A stretch of DNA of 64,000 nt from Calvatia gigantea (taxonomy: Eukaryota > Basidiomycota > Agaricomycetes > Agaricales > Lycoperdaceae), in contig JACAAK010000017.1 in assembly GCA_025093985.1 (NCBI GenBank), forward strand, positions 310,001 through 374,000, given 5' to 3'. Below are positions 9,856-22,367 of this stretch, piece after piece. Position 1 is the first letter of the stretch. Each line of letters starts with the position of its first letter. The notes beneath the pieces were generated by a model. The model was given only the letters and a program-made list of their open reading frames with translations, was not told the origin of the DNA and did no database searches. The position numbers and the translations under genes are program-made.

Positions 9856-11255
9856 CTAGTTGCGAATTCTCGCAGATTGAAGGCATCGACTACAACGAGC
9901 TTTTCTCACCAGTTGTCCGCTACGAGTCCGCGCACGTTAGCTTCGCACTCACTGCAATCCATGATTGGGACATGCATAGCGTCAATGTAAAAACAGCCTA
10001 TTTATATGGCAAACTGGATGAGGAAATATACATGGAACAGCCCGAAGGGTTTCGACTTCCCGGGCAGGAAGGAAAAGTATGGAGACTCAGACGAGCGATT
10101 TACGGCCTTAAACAAGCTGGTCGCCAGTGGTGGAAAGAATTGCATCAATCTATGATTGAGCTGGGATTTACCCGCTGCAAATCTGACTATGCTGTATACT
10201 TTCACAGACATCCAAAGACGAAAGAGCTTGTAGTAGCCATCGTTTATGTTGATGACATGAATTTCTTGGGAAAGAAAAACTCCCCCCTCCTCAACGAGTT
10301 GAAGGGAAAATTCACCAAAAAGTGGGAATGCAGAGACCATGGTCCCTGTGAAGAATTCCTTGGGATGAAAATCTCGAGGAATCGCTCCAAGCATCAAATC
10401 TTCATCCAACAGGTGAAATACCTGGATAAGATCTTGCAGCGCTTCCAGGTTCCGCAGTCTGCCATGGCCAAAACACCATTATCCGCCGGCTTCCAGTTCG
10501 TGACGAACAAGGACACTGCAACAAACCCCTTCCGTCTAAAGTACCAACAATTGGTTGGATCCTTAATGTACTTGATGATCGGTACTAGGCCCGACATAGC
10601 CTTTGCTGTAGTTAAGCTGGCACAACATGCCGCTAACCCTGCACCCGAGCACTATCGCACTGGAATTCATGTATTAAAGTACTTGTCAATGACAAGGAAC
10701 TATGCATTGAAATATAAAGGTGATACTGGGAAACCGACGGTGACGTTGGAATGTCTCAGTGACTCGGATTGGGCTCAAGATACAGAAACCCGCCGATCTG
10801 TATCGGGAAACATTAGTATGATCGCGTCCGGTGCTGTCACCTGGACTTCGTGACAACAAAAGACGGTTTCATTATCGTCCACTAAGGCGGAATATAAAGA
10901 ACTGTCTGACACTTCACGACAAGTGAAATGGCTGTCACAGCTTCTGAAGGAGCTCAAGATTGAGCACCCAACTCCTATTCTCTACGGTGACAATGATGGG
11001 TCCAAATTTTGGACTGAAAATCCCATTGTTGAAAAACGATCGAAGCACGTGGATATCCATTACCACTATATGCGAGAATTAGTCGAGGAGGGTACTATTG
11101 TTATTGGTGATGTGTCTTCACAAGACAATCCCACCGATATCTTTACAAAGAATCTTGGCGTAACCAAAATCAATCTCTTCCGCCCTGAATTAGGACTGAT
11201 TTTTGGTTCCGATATCAAAGCATGGGATAAAACCGCTCGATCAATAAAACGTTAA
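9856..11255 (+). pseudogene. Copia-1 pol fragment: reverse transcriptase and RNase H
   Basis: Copia-type RT (RVT_2) starting near GIDYNELFSPVVRYES, continuing through YGLKQAGRQWW, the YVDD box (10245-10256), TRPDIAFAVVKLAQ and RNase H (DSDWAQDTETR, TKAEYKELSD, DNPTDIFTKNLG) to TAA at 11253-11255. The frame upstream of 9856 is LARD sequence, so the apparent ATG at 9813 is not a real start. There is one in-frame TGA at 10851-10853 (CGA to TGA). The first catalytic Asp of RT is Asn here (VNVKTAY, AAT at 9984-9986; the copy at 17922-17950 has VDIKTAY). It is CpG-rich, so young by the decay clock of this window. Confidence 0.9.
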
Positions 11256-11260
11256 TCTCC

Positions 11261-11280
11261 CTCCTTCAAGTGAGGAGGAG
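11261..11280 (+). promoter_or_regulatory. Copia-1 polypurine tract
   Basis: CTCCTTCAAGTGAGGAGGAG lies immediately before the LTR start at 11281. The purine run GAGGAGGAG is the probable plus-strand primer. The LARD tracts at 15441-15460 and 59459-59478 are nearly identical. Confidence 0.8.
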
Positions 11281-11396
11281 TGTTGAATCTCGATCCGTAC
11301 CACTACGTTGGTTCAGTCTAATTATAGCTGAAATGGATTCTTGAGTACTTCACTCTTGAAGAGAGATAACGAACAATGTACTAGACCGCACTCTAG
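11281..11396 (+). repeat. Copia-1 LTR, first 116 bp only
   Basis: Matches 1901-2016 and then switches abruptly to LARD interior at 11397 (TGATAGCGGGAGC, equal to 6094). This is the right-hand joint of the LARD/Copia-1 mosaic and shows no obvious microhomology. Confidence 0.9.
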
Positions 11397-14300
11397 TGAT
11401 AGCGGGAGCAAATCGCTCTATTCACTTGAGAAGAATATCCTTTCAAGGATCTCGTGAATCGCATCATTACAAAGAAAAGAAATTACGACACGTCTAGGAA
11501 TTAGCAGAATAGCTCCCAACGTATAACAGTTGAGCTTCAGTACTATGTCACCAAGTTTAATTCTTAGACCTCGCCGCTTTATATTAGGCTTGAGGCAAGA
11601 AAACTGGAATCCTACGGGAATGACAAGTATCTGAACTGCTTTCATATTCCAGCATTAGTCTATGACATTAGGGATAAAAGATTTGTAGTGCCACATTAGT
11701 GTGCGGCCGATCTATATCGAGAAAATCTTATAATGTATGTCCTCGAGCGTAATGCTTTTGAGGCAATCGTTGAAGGTCACCACCTTTGCAATAAGTCATG
11801 AAGAGCTGTAATAGTTCACCCAATCTCATCGTTGTACACGAACTTGCAATTATAAGCAAGGAGATGCCTGGTTGTTGAACATTACGCCTACTAGACTATA
11901 TCGTTTGACATCATCGAACAGAACTTCCTATGATTATGCCTTCTCCACTCGTCCTTTATGACTTGTCAAGATGTTGCATTATTTCATCGCCACTCTGGAT
12001 TATTTCACAAGGGAAATTGCATCAGTACCTTTATCCAGAACCTATTATACGAATATCCTCGTCCTTGAGCGTAATACTCAGACTTGATGGAATTGCTAGT
12101 TGTCCATTACGACGCTACTCTATGACCTCTTATCTCATGATGATAGTTGTCCTCCTTCGAAAGAAGTTATGAGGCTCTAAGATTCATTAGAGAAACCTCT
12201 ACAGTATAGCTGACAATGGCCAATGTCGCAACTGATTATGGAGGAGAGTTTGTCTAAACGAGAGCAATAGCAAATATTCGTGGCATGAATAACCCACTTA
12301 AAACCTCCTACTCCCAATGCTTTCGCAACGGTTGATGTAGAGAGACTAATCCGCACTACACTTTGAGAGCCTAAAAGCTTTATAGCAACGGGAAGGTCTT
12401 ACCCGTCTCAGTGATAGTTTAAGCGTTGACTAGAGCGTAACGCGCCAGTCCAAGTGTTTATAGTGGAAGACACTTAATTGTGTAAATCAAGGGATAAACC
12501 ATTAAATTGGTTCTGTACTGTGGGTTTGGTTTCGCGGTGCATCAGTTAACATGGTGACCGCCCAAACATGATCGCTTATTCGAGATGTAACATACCTCGA
12601 TCGTTTAATCAACGAGAACTTTTAAGTTCAAGCGGCACACAGAAAGGCTTAACGTTCTATGAACAATCCACATTTGGATGCCTTACTCAATGAGGGAATA
12701 TACCCTTAAACGTCATGATTCAGCAACTGGATAGCAGTAACCAGTTCGTTTGCAAAGAAGAGAGCAAAACCTGCACGAAGCAAGAAGTTGCTATACTTCT
12801 TTATCTGCCATCTTTTGATATCACAGGATATATTCCATTTAACTCCACGATCACCTCCTGATTCCTTTCCATTTCCATTCGAGAAATCTCCGCCCACCAT
12901 ATCCTATGTCTTACGCTGACATATTCACCAATTTAATGCATGATATGCGCATCCCTCACAGGATATCTACCGCTTTTGACACACCACACTTCTGTGTCGC
13001 CACTTAGGTGGTACGACCATTGTGGAGGAGTTATAGAATAAAATGCTGGTTGATAACGCATTGCACAATTGAACCTGACTAGGAAAGACCGCACTGTTCA
13101 TTACGCGGGTCACCTACAGATAGACTATAATGGATTAGGCGTTCAATTTCAAGAAGAACTCATTTGGACTCACTGACTAGAGTTGGACAAGCATAAGAAT
13201 TGCTACGCATTCTCGCTAGCATCTACCAGAAAAGCGCAATAACTCAGATATATTATCCTAAAAATATGTGATGGTTACACCTCCATATGAGCTTTCGCCT
13301 CACATAGCTTAACAAACTTGCGAGAAAATTCTTTTATTTCTGGAATTGCATCGATAATGATCCGCCATTAACAATGCGCATTGACATTTAAATCGAAAAA
13401 CACTCGTCGCTGAGGGAGGAGTACAGTAAAACAAGTTCTTAATCGCTGGTGAATAACCGCATACGATTAAAGCTTTTAAAAGCTACACTTCGCCGGTCCA
13501 TCTTAATTGATGTGCGCTGCGGTGGTTCGTAACATGATAAACACTCTCTAAGCCCTAAAAAGCGATACGATTGAGTAACATGTGTTAAGAAACTTAACAT
13601 GCTGAAAAGCATGGAGGAGAACAACGAATACAGTACTTACTCCAAATCCGATGACCGCCTTATCCTGCGCTTCACAGCAAAGGAACTTCATTAAGTTGAA
13701 GGCATCGCTTTTGTGATTCAATCTCCAGTTATCCACACATGTGAGAAATGCTTAGCGTTGATAACAAAACTGCTTTTGCAGACTGGATGAAAAGATACAC
13801 TGGAATAATCTGATGAGCTTTGGCTTAAAAGATAAGAAGAGAGTTTGAATGACACCAGACGAGCACTATACATGTTACGTGGAAGGAATCTTTGATCCTT
13901 GATCAAGCTGGATTTCAATCCGCTTTCATGCGATTACGCTGGATTTTATCCGCATTTTCCAAAACCACTTCATCAACCTCGCTTTGGCAATAAAGTCTAA
14001 CGGCCTTGCAACTAGCTGGCTCGAGCGATTGCTGCAACATGATACTGATTCCTACGTCGTCGCGAGCCCTCCTCTTCGGAGTTGATGGGGAAAACACAAA
14101 GGATATGATATTCCTTTCCGCCTTCATACAAAGACGCTTGGATAAAAATATTAGGGTTGGAAATATTCCTTTCTGCCACAGTCGCTGGAAAAATATATTC
14201 ATAGGACTTTCAACTGTTCCTATCGCCTCTCACGAGTCGCTGATAAAACAAGTGGGGAGTTATCCCCGCCGACGTCTCAAAATGAGCGTCTTGGGCAAAA

Positions 14301-15440
14301 ATAACATTAGGAAATTATTCCTTCCTCCTCTAACGAGTTGTAGGAGAAAATATTATAAGGTTTACATTTTTACCTTTCCACCTCTTACAAGTTGTTGGAT
14401 AAAATACAGTAAATCAGGAACATATTCCTTCATACTCGTTCAAGAGTCAACTGTAAAAATATGGCAGGAACTTATTCCTTTCGCAAGATAAAAATAAGAT
14501 AGGGTCTAACAATCCTTTCTCTCTTTTACAAGATTGAGGAAAAACTTCATAGGTTTTGAATGTAACCTTCTGCCTCTTCGTGAGTCTACGGTAAAACATC
14601 TATATGGAATTTATCCATCTGCCTCAAATTGAGAGTCTGGAAAAATATACAGGATCAACTTCAAGATCCTTCCACCTCTCCAGAGTTGTATGGAAAAACA
14701 AATAAGGGACTTAATCATTCCTCCCTCCTTTTCGGAGTTGATGGGAAATGACAAAAAGTGTGTATGCATTCCTTGGGACTGAATCCTTAATCCGCATCGG
14801 CCGAAATGCCTTTTGCTTGGAGGAAAATTGCATGAGACCACTTCCATTTGCGAATCCATTAATTTGGAATTTGTTCGAGTCAAAATCAGAACAAGGCTTG
14901 TAGCATCATTGCTTCGCCGGCTCATGTGACTGCCGCGGTTGATTGATCTACATAACCGCAAAGTGATGGCCTTGGTTACACTGGCTTAATACTGCCGCTT
15001 CCCTGATCTCACAATAAATCGCACGCTGAATAAGCAAAAAATGGTTTTTGTATTTCGCACCTACGCAGAAAAACAGACTTGTTGAACACTTCGAAAGAAT
15101 TGCCATTTACAATTTCTGGAGGAGCCTTCTTAGGCTTTCCTACTCCTTACTCTTAGACGAAAGTCGCAGCGAGTTAGTCGCGGGAGTTCAAAAGTTGAGT
15201 TAAAGGACATTTGATAGCTCAAAGCAATTGTCGTTGCGTCCTTTATGGCCATCATAGCAAACGCTAGCATCAATTCCTCTCCGCTACAGGAATTCTTTTC
15301 CAACTTTCAAAAGCTGGTTAATTCCGCATGATCGTTGATGACTCCGACATTTGATGTTCGGCTCTGCCGCTCTTTTGTTGAAAATTCCAATGTCTAAGTC
15401 TGGTTTCAATACCGCTAGATTATTGAAGCGTTAATCTTCC
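11397..15440 (+). repeat. Direct repeat, copy 2, plus LARD-A 3' interior
   Basis: 11397-14744 repeats 6094-9441. 14745-15440 is the uncorrupted version of the LARD tail, collinear with 50695-50875 plus 58926-59458 in LARD-B. No gene is visible. Just before the polypurine tract, ACCGCTAGATTATTGAAGCG then TTAATCT parallels the Copia-1 pol end ACCGCTCGATCAATAAAACG then TTAATCT (11232-11258), another sign that the LARD interior descends from gag-pol. Confidence 0.85.
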
Positions 15441-15460
15441 CCCCTTCAAGTGAGGAGGAG
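15441..15460 (+). promoter_or_regulatory. LARD-A polypurine tract
   Basis: CCCCTTCAAGTGAGGAGGAG abuts the 3' LTR start. It differs from the Copia-1 tract by one base. Confidence 0.8.
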
Positions 15461-15733
15461 TGTTGAATCTCGCCCTGTACCACTACGTTGGTTCAGTCTA
15501 TTTATAGCTGAAATGGGGTTCGAGTATTTCACCTTCAGAGGGTCGATAATAACGGACCATCATGGACTACATACGCAGTAGTTGTACCGCCCTTCTGGTA
15601 GTCGGTTATATCCTCCGCATGGAACCTTCTAGTACATGCGTCGTACACAGTATGCTCCAATTATGCTACTGGTAGTTAGACCTCACCCGTATAAGGGTTT
15701 AGAGTGCATAGACCAGGGATATTAGTATATATA
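15461..15733 (+). repeat. LARD-A 3' LTR, truncated at the TATA region
   Basis: 273 bp matching 3955-4227, ending at TATATA. The next bases AGATTCAACA are the reverse complement of an LTR start, so the break may have captured an inverted LTR tip. Confidence 0.85.
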
Positions 15734-16216
15734 AGATTCAACATATCTCATAGGACTTTATGTTGTAGACTGTAGGCCTCTACATCCACTAATCTGTGAC
15801 AGAGCCTTGAAATAGTCACAGATATTTTCACACTTCATACTTGCATTGTCTGGAACTTGAAAAAGCAGATGCTCATAGTGCTCACACTTTTTTACCTGGG
15901 TAGCTTTGCATATGTTGCCTATGACTATTTTGGTTCTGTGGCTCCTCTCCATTGTATGTGCCCTGCTCAGCTGTTTTTCCTGTCCTTAATCCAATTTTCA
16001 AGTTTTTTCTATCCCTTCAGTCACACCCTGTGTTGCATTTGAAGTGAAGGACCCCACACTTTATATCAGTTATATTGTTACAAACTTAACCATGGACTAA
16101 CCTCACTCCTCCATATGTATATTAACCTTCTCTTAGACTTTTCCTACTTTGCCATATACCCCAGTCCAATCTTTATTTATTTATTCATCACATGTACTTC
16201 TAGTTTGTCTTCTTAT
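15734..16216. other. Unassigned 480-bp segment
   Basis: Short open frames exist on both strands (for example 15758-15952 minus) but show no motif I recognise. T-rich toward 15960-16210. It lies between two LTR ends and may be host DNA or the interior of an unrecognised element. Confidence 0.4.
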
Positions 16217-16632
16217 TGTTGAGACAAGTACACTACAGCAGCTAATGTGCTAGTAGTGGGGGGTAGTCATACTCACTGGGATTGTTGAGATGGGCATTGT
16301 AGACAGTTGCTAGTGGATATCTTAAAGGTAGGATGTGGGAAAGACTTAATTGTCTGAAGGAAAGTATGCATACTACATAGAGCTTATATATCTAAAGTCT
16401 CTGGTCTGTACACCATTCTACCTATTCAGGTGAGGTCTTATCTGCCAGTAGCATATACAGAGCATAATGTGTACTACACATATATCTAATAGACCATGTA
16501 GCCAGCAACCTAGAATGTGGTCTAGTACTATGTCTGTAGCTCATTATCTTGCTTCTAATAGTGAAGTACTCGAGACCCGTTTCAGTTATAAATAGACTAA
16601 ACCAACATAGTGGTATGGATCAAGATTCAACA
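16217..16632 (-). repeat. Copia-1 3' LTR, complete, reverse (416 bp)
   Basis: Minus strand TGTTGAATC at 16632 down to TCTCAACA at 16217. It has the same length as 44359-44774. The preceding minus-strand sequence AAGTAAGGAGGAG is the polypurine tract. Confidence 0.9.
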
Positions 16633-16659
16633 CTCCTCCTTACTTGAGGAAGGGAGATC

Positions 16660-19600
16660 AACACTTCAACGATCAAGTGGCTTTATCCCAAGCTTCGATG
16701 TCAGACCTGAAAATAAGTCCTAACTCAGGATGGAAGAGGTTTATTTTGGTTATGCCAAGATTCTTCAAAAAGATATTGGCGGGATTGTCTTGTGAAGACA
16801 CATCACCAATAATAATTATACCCTCCTCGACTAATTCTCGTACATAGTGGTAATGAATGTCCATATGCTTTGACTGTTTTTCAACAATGGGATTTTCAGT
16901 CCAGAATTTGGACCCATTGTTGTCGCCATAGAGAATAGGAGTTGAGTGCTTGATACCAAGCTCCTCCAGAAGCTGTGACAGCCATTTCACTTGTCGTGAA
17001 GCATCAGACAGTTCTTTGTATTCTGCCTTGGTGGACGAAAGCAAAACTGTCTTTTGTCACTGTGAAGTCCAGGTAACTGCACTGGACACAAGTATACAAA
17101 TGTTTCCCAAAACAGATCAGTGGGTTTCAGTATCTTGAGCCCAATCCGAGTCACTGAGGCATTCCAACATCACCATTGGTTTCCCAGTATTGCCTTCATA
17201 TTTCAATACATAGTTCCTTGTCATGGACAAGTACTTTAATATGTGAATTCCAGTGCAATAGTGCTTGGGTGTGGGGTTAGCAGCATGTTGTGCCAGCTTA
17301 ACTATGGCAAAGGCTATGTCGGGCCTAGTACTGATCATCAAGTACATCAACAAACCAACCAATTGTTGGTACTTTAGATGGAAGGGGGCAGAAGCAGTCT
17401 CCTTGTTTGTTATGAACTGGAAGCTGGTGGGCAATGGTGTTTTAGCCATAGCAGACTGCAATATCTGGAAGTGTGCAAGAATCTTATCCAAGTATTTGAC
17501 TTGCTGGATGAAGATTTGTCACTTGGAGCGATTCCTCAAGATTTTCATCCCAAGAAATTCTTCACAGGGACCATGGTCTCTGCATTCCCACTTTTTAGTG
17601 AATTTTCCCTTCAACTCTTTGAAGAGGGGGGAATTCTTTGGACTCAAGAAATTTACATCATCAATGTAGACAATGGCGACAATCAGCTCATTGGTCTTCA
17701 GATGTCTGTAAAAATATACAGCATAGTTGGATTTGCAGTGGGTAAATTCCAGCTCAATCATAGATTGATGCAATTCCTTTCACCACTGGCAGCCAGCCTG
17801 TTTTAGGCCATATATGGCATACTTAAGTTTCCATACTTTTCCCTCTTGCCTGGGAAGTCGAAACCCTTTGGACTGTTCCATGTATATCTTCTTGTCCAGT
17901 TTGCTATAAAGATAGGCAGTTTTTATGTCAACGCTATGCATATCCCAATTATGGATTGCAGCAAGTGCGAAGCTTACATGTGTGGACTCGTAGCAGACAA
18001 CTGGTGAGAATAACTCATTATAGTCAATGCCTTCAACTTGCAAGAATCCCTTCACAACTAGGCAAGCTCGCAGGCAGCCATCAGACTTTTCAAGAAATAC
18101 CCAACAGTTTTTAACTGTCCTCCTTCCTTTTGGTAGATCTACTAATTTGTACACTCTGCGTTTCTTTAATGTGTTGAGTTCCTTGATACACACAGCCATC
18201 CATTTTGCCTTGACAGGCTCAGGAAGCTTCAGCATATCACAGAAAGTTTCAGGCTCTCCATGTGTGGTATTATGAACTGTCTGTATCAAGAAATCGATTA
18301 AACATACTCCTCCCTCAGCAACAAGCCTATCAATATCCATGTCATACACGTTGTGAGATGTCGGATCATAAGGTGGATTTTCAGGCATAGGCAGCAGTTC
18401 CAGATATGGAGAGAGCTGAAATGGAGGTAAATCAAAGAGTTGTGGCAGGTACCACTCAGTACAAGCCCTCTGTCTCATGTATTCAGGATGATTAGTCCTT
18501 GCTCTCCACTCACAAATGACCTCATCCAGAGGGGCATTGGTGTGAATGTGCCACCTCTGCCTCTGCTGCTCTTGTTGGTGAGTCCTATCAATTTCTTTTT
18601 CAATAGAAATTAGATGCTGATGCTTTCCATAAGTATTACTAGGTCTTACAGGTGGCCTGCCTTGTCATTCAGAACAATATGGCTCTACCTGGTCTTAACC
18701 AACAGCATGACGTTTGGGAATGGGAATTGGGAATTCTTCATTTGCATAATCCCATACTTCCCTATCCACTTGCCAGTCTCTACTATCATCCTCAAGTTCC
18801 TCCTCAACAGTTGTTCCATGTGAATGTGGCGACTCAGGTGGGGGTACCCAAGGTGGCAGACTGTCTCCTTGTGAAGGAGTGCATGATGAAATGCTGTCCA
18901 GCAGTGAAGGTTCACACTGGGGTAATAGAGGTGTTGGTGGAGAATATTTCAGTTTGGAAGGTAGATAAGTCAGAGGTAAACAAATTGGTTCCTTGGGGGG
19001 GGGGTGGAACATTTCCAGCATCATCCGAAGATGGCAGAAAAGGAGGTGGAACCTCTTTTCTTCTGTCTGGCAGGTTTCTCTCTCTTCCGTGATTTGGCCG
19101 GTTACTGCTATCTGGTACTGAACTGATATATTTAGGGAAATATCCCTCATCAAATAAGGCATTCGGTGATATAAAGATCACATTGCCTGCTGTGTGCCGC
19201 ATGAAGATATAGTTCTTAGAACCTTTATAACTGAGGAATATCATCATCTTGGACTTTGCGGACAATTTGTTTGGGCAGATTTCATTGGGTAGAAACTATG
19301 TATGCACCACATCCAAATACATAGATATGGGACAAGTCTGGCTTTTCCCTCAAATAACACTCAAAAGGTGTCTTCCACTGCAGACACTGGACTGGCATGC
19401 AATTATATAAATGCACAGCTGTATTCAATGCAAATTCCCACCATGAGTCAGGTAGACATGCCTGTAGCCATATAGCTTGGGCTTTCTTGTATAGGGTGCA
19501 GTTCAGTTGCTCTGCTCTCCCATTTTGCTGATGCACATAGGGAGCAGTGGTCTTATGGGTGATTCTACATGCTGTGAGTCCTGCCAATAATTTCTCATTG

Positions 19601-20605
19601 ACATATTCTCCTCCATTATTGGTGCATAGTCATTTGATGCACATACTGGAGAGGTTCTCTAACATGCTGATTAGCTCTATTAGCTTCTCAGAAGCCTCAG
19701 ACTTCTTGCAAAGGAGGACTACATGCATATGAGAAGAGAAGTCATCTAAGAATGTCATAGCCCATTTATATTTATGGTAGCTGATGATGGGCAGTTCTAG
19801 CAAGTTTGAGTGACATAGCTCAAAGACTGTAGTGGCTCACTTGGAGTCAATCGGAAAGGGGTTATTATGCATTTTCCCCTTGGTACAGCCATTGCAAATG
19901 CCTTTCCAAGAAGATGGTGTGGGAATCAATGTGATGCCCTCTACGTGCTTTGGAAGCTTGGAGAGCACACGATCTGAGGGATGTCCCATTCAACTGATGC
20001 CAATTGGTATAGTTGGGTAGGTATAAAGCTAATACAACTGGCTTCTTCCTTGCTGTAATGCAAGATATACGTGTGTACCGTATGTATGTTGTTCATAAAC
20101 AACCTGATGAGGCCAGGCAGACAATACAGCTCATCCCGACTTATCATGGATAGTGGTCCCTTTAACTGGTTGCCTCAAGGGTATGCCCAGTCCAAAGGAT
20201 CTGGCCCGAGGACATTAACCTATTCTGTGATTTCCTTGATATAAAAAACTGGCACAATATAGTAAAGTAGTGCTTCTGGTTTTGCCTCCATCTACCTATG
20301 TCATGCTGGAAGATGACAGTACCTCATCCAGTCATTTCATAATTCTGGTTGCCAGCAGCTTGAATAATGCTGAAATGGCCCATCTTTAACTCTGCAAAAT
20401 TGAAGAGATAACATGGTGACATGGTACAATACTCCAGAATCTAGGAGCCAGTCTGCATTATTTACCATGTGTTTGTTCACTTCTTTCTGACAAGACAAGC
20501 AATTTGTGAGATCACAAATATAATAAGACTCAAACTGAATATAACTTGGAGCATTCCTCTCTGAGGTGCTCTTTCTCTTTTTCAGAATACTGATATGTGA
20601 TTTAC
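16660..20605 (-). pseudogene. Copia-1 pol (PR, INT, RT, RNase H), decayed
   Basis: Read on the minus strand. Protease: NADWLLDSG near 20450. Integrase core around 19640-19290: LCTNNGGEYVN, where families have TDNGGEF, so the second catalytic Asp reads Asn, then HQQNGRAEQLN with the Glu. RT around 18100-17300: YNELFSPVVCYES, VDIKTAYLY, YGLKQAGCQW and a YIDD box. RNase H down to about 16673: DSDWAQDTETH, TKAEYKELSD, DNPANIFLKNLG. Frames shift and stops interrupt it between these blocks. It is the most complete pol of the family here and shows what Copia-1 encoded, the presumed machinery for LARD movement. Confidence 0.88.
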
Positions 20606-22110
20606 TGTTATGAACTTGCATATTTACTTAGATAATACAGGTTCTAGAACACCTTGAAGACTAGCATGTATCTAGACAGACCTAGAACATAGCCAGACTT
20701 AACTAGAACTTAATGCACATAAATAGCACAGCTTATGTCATAATTCAAAGTCGTACCACCTTGAAGTCATACCACTTTTATATACCATATATAGACATGT
20801 AACATATGAATACAGTACAATACAGTAGTACACTGCTATAGTATATAAACTCTTCAACTTGACTAGTAGACAGCATCGTTTCTACTTGGTTAGGTGGAGA
20901 CTCAATCTATAACTCTTAACACACTCTTACTCTCTACTCTTAAGATGTTGCTTCTAAACTACTAAGCATACTTAATAAGACTGTTAAGGAGTTATACTCT
21001 GAGAATAGACCTCTGATCTTAAGACTTAAGAATATCCAAAGTAGTTGTATTACTTTGTCTATTCTTTGAGTCCTTTGAGAAGGAGTTCCCTTTGATATCA
21101 TCCTATGTGATAGATATTGGGTCAGCTTAGTAATAAGTTGATCTGCACTATAACATTTGCAGATACATCTCACTTTCCAGCTTAGGTTCTCTAGCAGAAT
21201 AAGCAAAAGATGAAGTGCCACCAGTAGTGCTTCCAGCATATTTCACAATTCACGAAGTCCATACAACAATGCCTATGACAGTAGTCCTACAGGAGGCAGA
21301 CTGTGCAGCTATATCTGCATAGGTGTCATGCCATTCTCTTTGGTGACCATCTGCTCATCCCAGCTCATCCACAGAATCTCCAAGGCATTCTGCTCCGAGG
21401 CAGGACAGATCCTGTGTCTAGATCATCCCATCCCATCCATTAATAGGACTGTACAGTCTTCATCAGTATCCTCGAAAGAGAAATAGTCAGATGAAGTTAC
21501 TGACCCATACCCTCCATCAGATCCATAGCTTGGTATCTGAGTCACTGTCCTCAAGGACAGACTCTGTTATAGTGAGATAGAATTTGTTCTAATTCTACCC
21601 GATATCTATCCACAGATGATATCAAAGGGGACTCCTTCTCAAAGGCTCAAAGAATAAATGAAGTAATGTAATTACTTTGGATATTCTTAAGTCTCACTGA
21701 TCAGAGGTCAATCCTCAGAGTATAACTCTTTAACATCTTATGCAGTACACTTTAAGAGTTTAAGAAGCAACATCTTAAGAGCAGAGTTTAAGAGTGTGTT
21801 TCAAGAGTTATAGATTGAGTCTCCACCTAACCAAGTAGAAATGATGCCGTCTACTGGTCAAGTTGAAGGGTTTATATACTACAGCAGTATACTACTGTAT
21901 TGTACTGTATTCATATGTTACATGTTTATATATGGTATTAGAAAAGTGGTACAACGTGGTACAACTTTGAATTATGACATAAGTTGTGCTATTTATATGT
22001 ATTAAGTTCTAGGTAAGCCTGGTTACATTCTAGACCTGTCTAGATATAAGCTAGTCTTTGAAGGTGTTCTAGAACTTGTATTATCTAAGTAAATATGTGA
22101 GTTCATAACA
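20606..22110. mobile_element. Two LTR-like units head to head (inverted repeat of about 490 bp)
   Basis: The left arm starts TGTTATGAACTTGCATATTT and the right arm ends AATATGTGAGTTCATAACA; the arms are imperfect inverted repeats over roughly 20606-21110 and 21610-22110. Each arm has a TATA-like TAGTATATAAAC and shared text such as CTTGGTTAGGTGGAGACTC. TG...CA tips and similar but unequal 5-bp flanks (TTTAC and TTATC) suggest LTRs rather than DNA-transposon ends. The 500-bp centre has no intact frame I can name. Left flank is Copia-1 and right flank is Gypsy-3, so either a fold-back element or a rearrangement of two LTR copies is possible. Confidence 0.65.
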
Positions 22111-22367
22111 TTATCCTTTTCTATCATAGATGTCTCATCTATTTTTTTTCTTTCTAAGAAATTTTGAAGTTTTTATTTATTATTTTATAAGTTTTTGAGT
22201 GTAACATTTTTTTATATATTTTTGTAAAGAAATTTTCTAAATTCAAAAAGAAATTTCAAAACAAGTAAAGAAATTTTCTCTAAGTACAAATACAAGTATA
22301 AAATGTTTTCATAATTTGCTACTATAGTGAAGTAGCAAAGTAAAGAATTTTATCTACAAGTGAATAT
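22111..22367. other. AT-rich 3' region of Gypsy-3, no gene
   Basis: Very AT-rich with T runs on the plus strand. It lies downstream of the third ORF of the minus-strand Gypsy-3 copy, so it is probably its 3' untranslated region. No LTR is visible before the inverted unit cuts it off. Confidence 0.5.

Larger units (their letters stand above)
3955..15733 (+). mobile_element. LARD-A: non-coding copia-derived LTR element, mosaic with Copia-1 pol
   Basis: Order: 545-bp LTR (3955-4499), primer site, leader, about 5 kb without a credible gene (4874-9855), a Copia-1 pol and LTR fragment (9856-11396), a second copy of the non-coding interior (11397-15440), polypurine tract, and a 3' LTR cut at 15733. 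LARD-B at 45304-60023 shows the ancestral layout without the pol insert. The LTR ends, primer site, leader and polypurine tract all match Copia-1, so mobilisation by Copia-1 proteins is inferred. The element interrupts Copia-1 pol at 3954. The far flank is lost, so no target duplication can be scored. Confidence 0.8.
16217..20605 (-). mobile_element. Copia-1 element, 5' truncated (protease to 3' LTR)
   Basis: On the minus strand, from 20605 downward: protease remnant, integrase, reverse transcriptase, RNase H, polypurine tract (rc of 16633-16645), LTR. It ends on the 5' side where the inverted-LTR unit begins at 20606. Its DNA is CpG-poor compared with the pol piece at 9856, and several frames are shifted, so it is an old copy. 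Confidence 0.88.

Noticed and set aside
15857..16042. Small hydrophobic plus-strand frame that could be a membrane protein
   Set aside because: 61 codons in T-rich DNA with no conserved motif or context; chance is likely.
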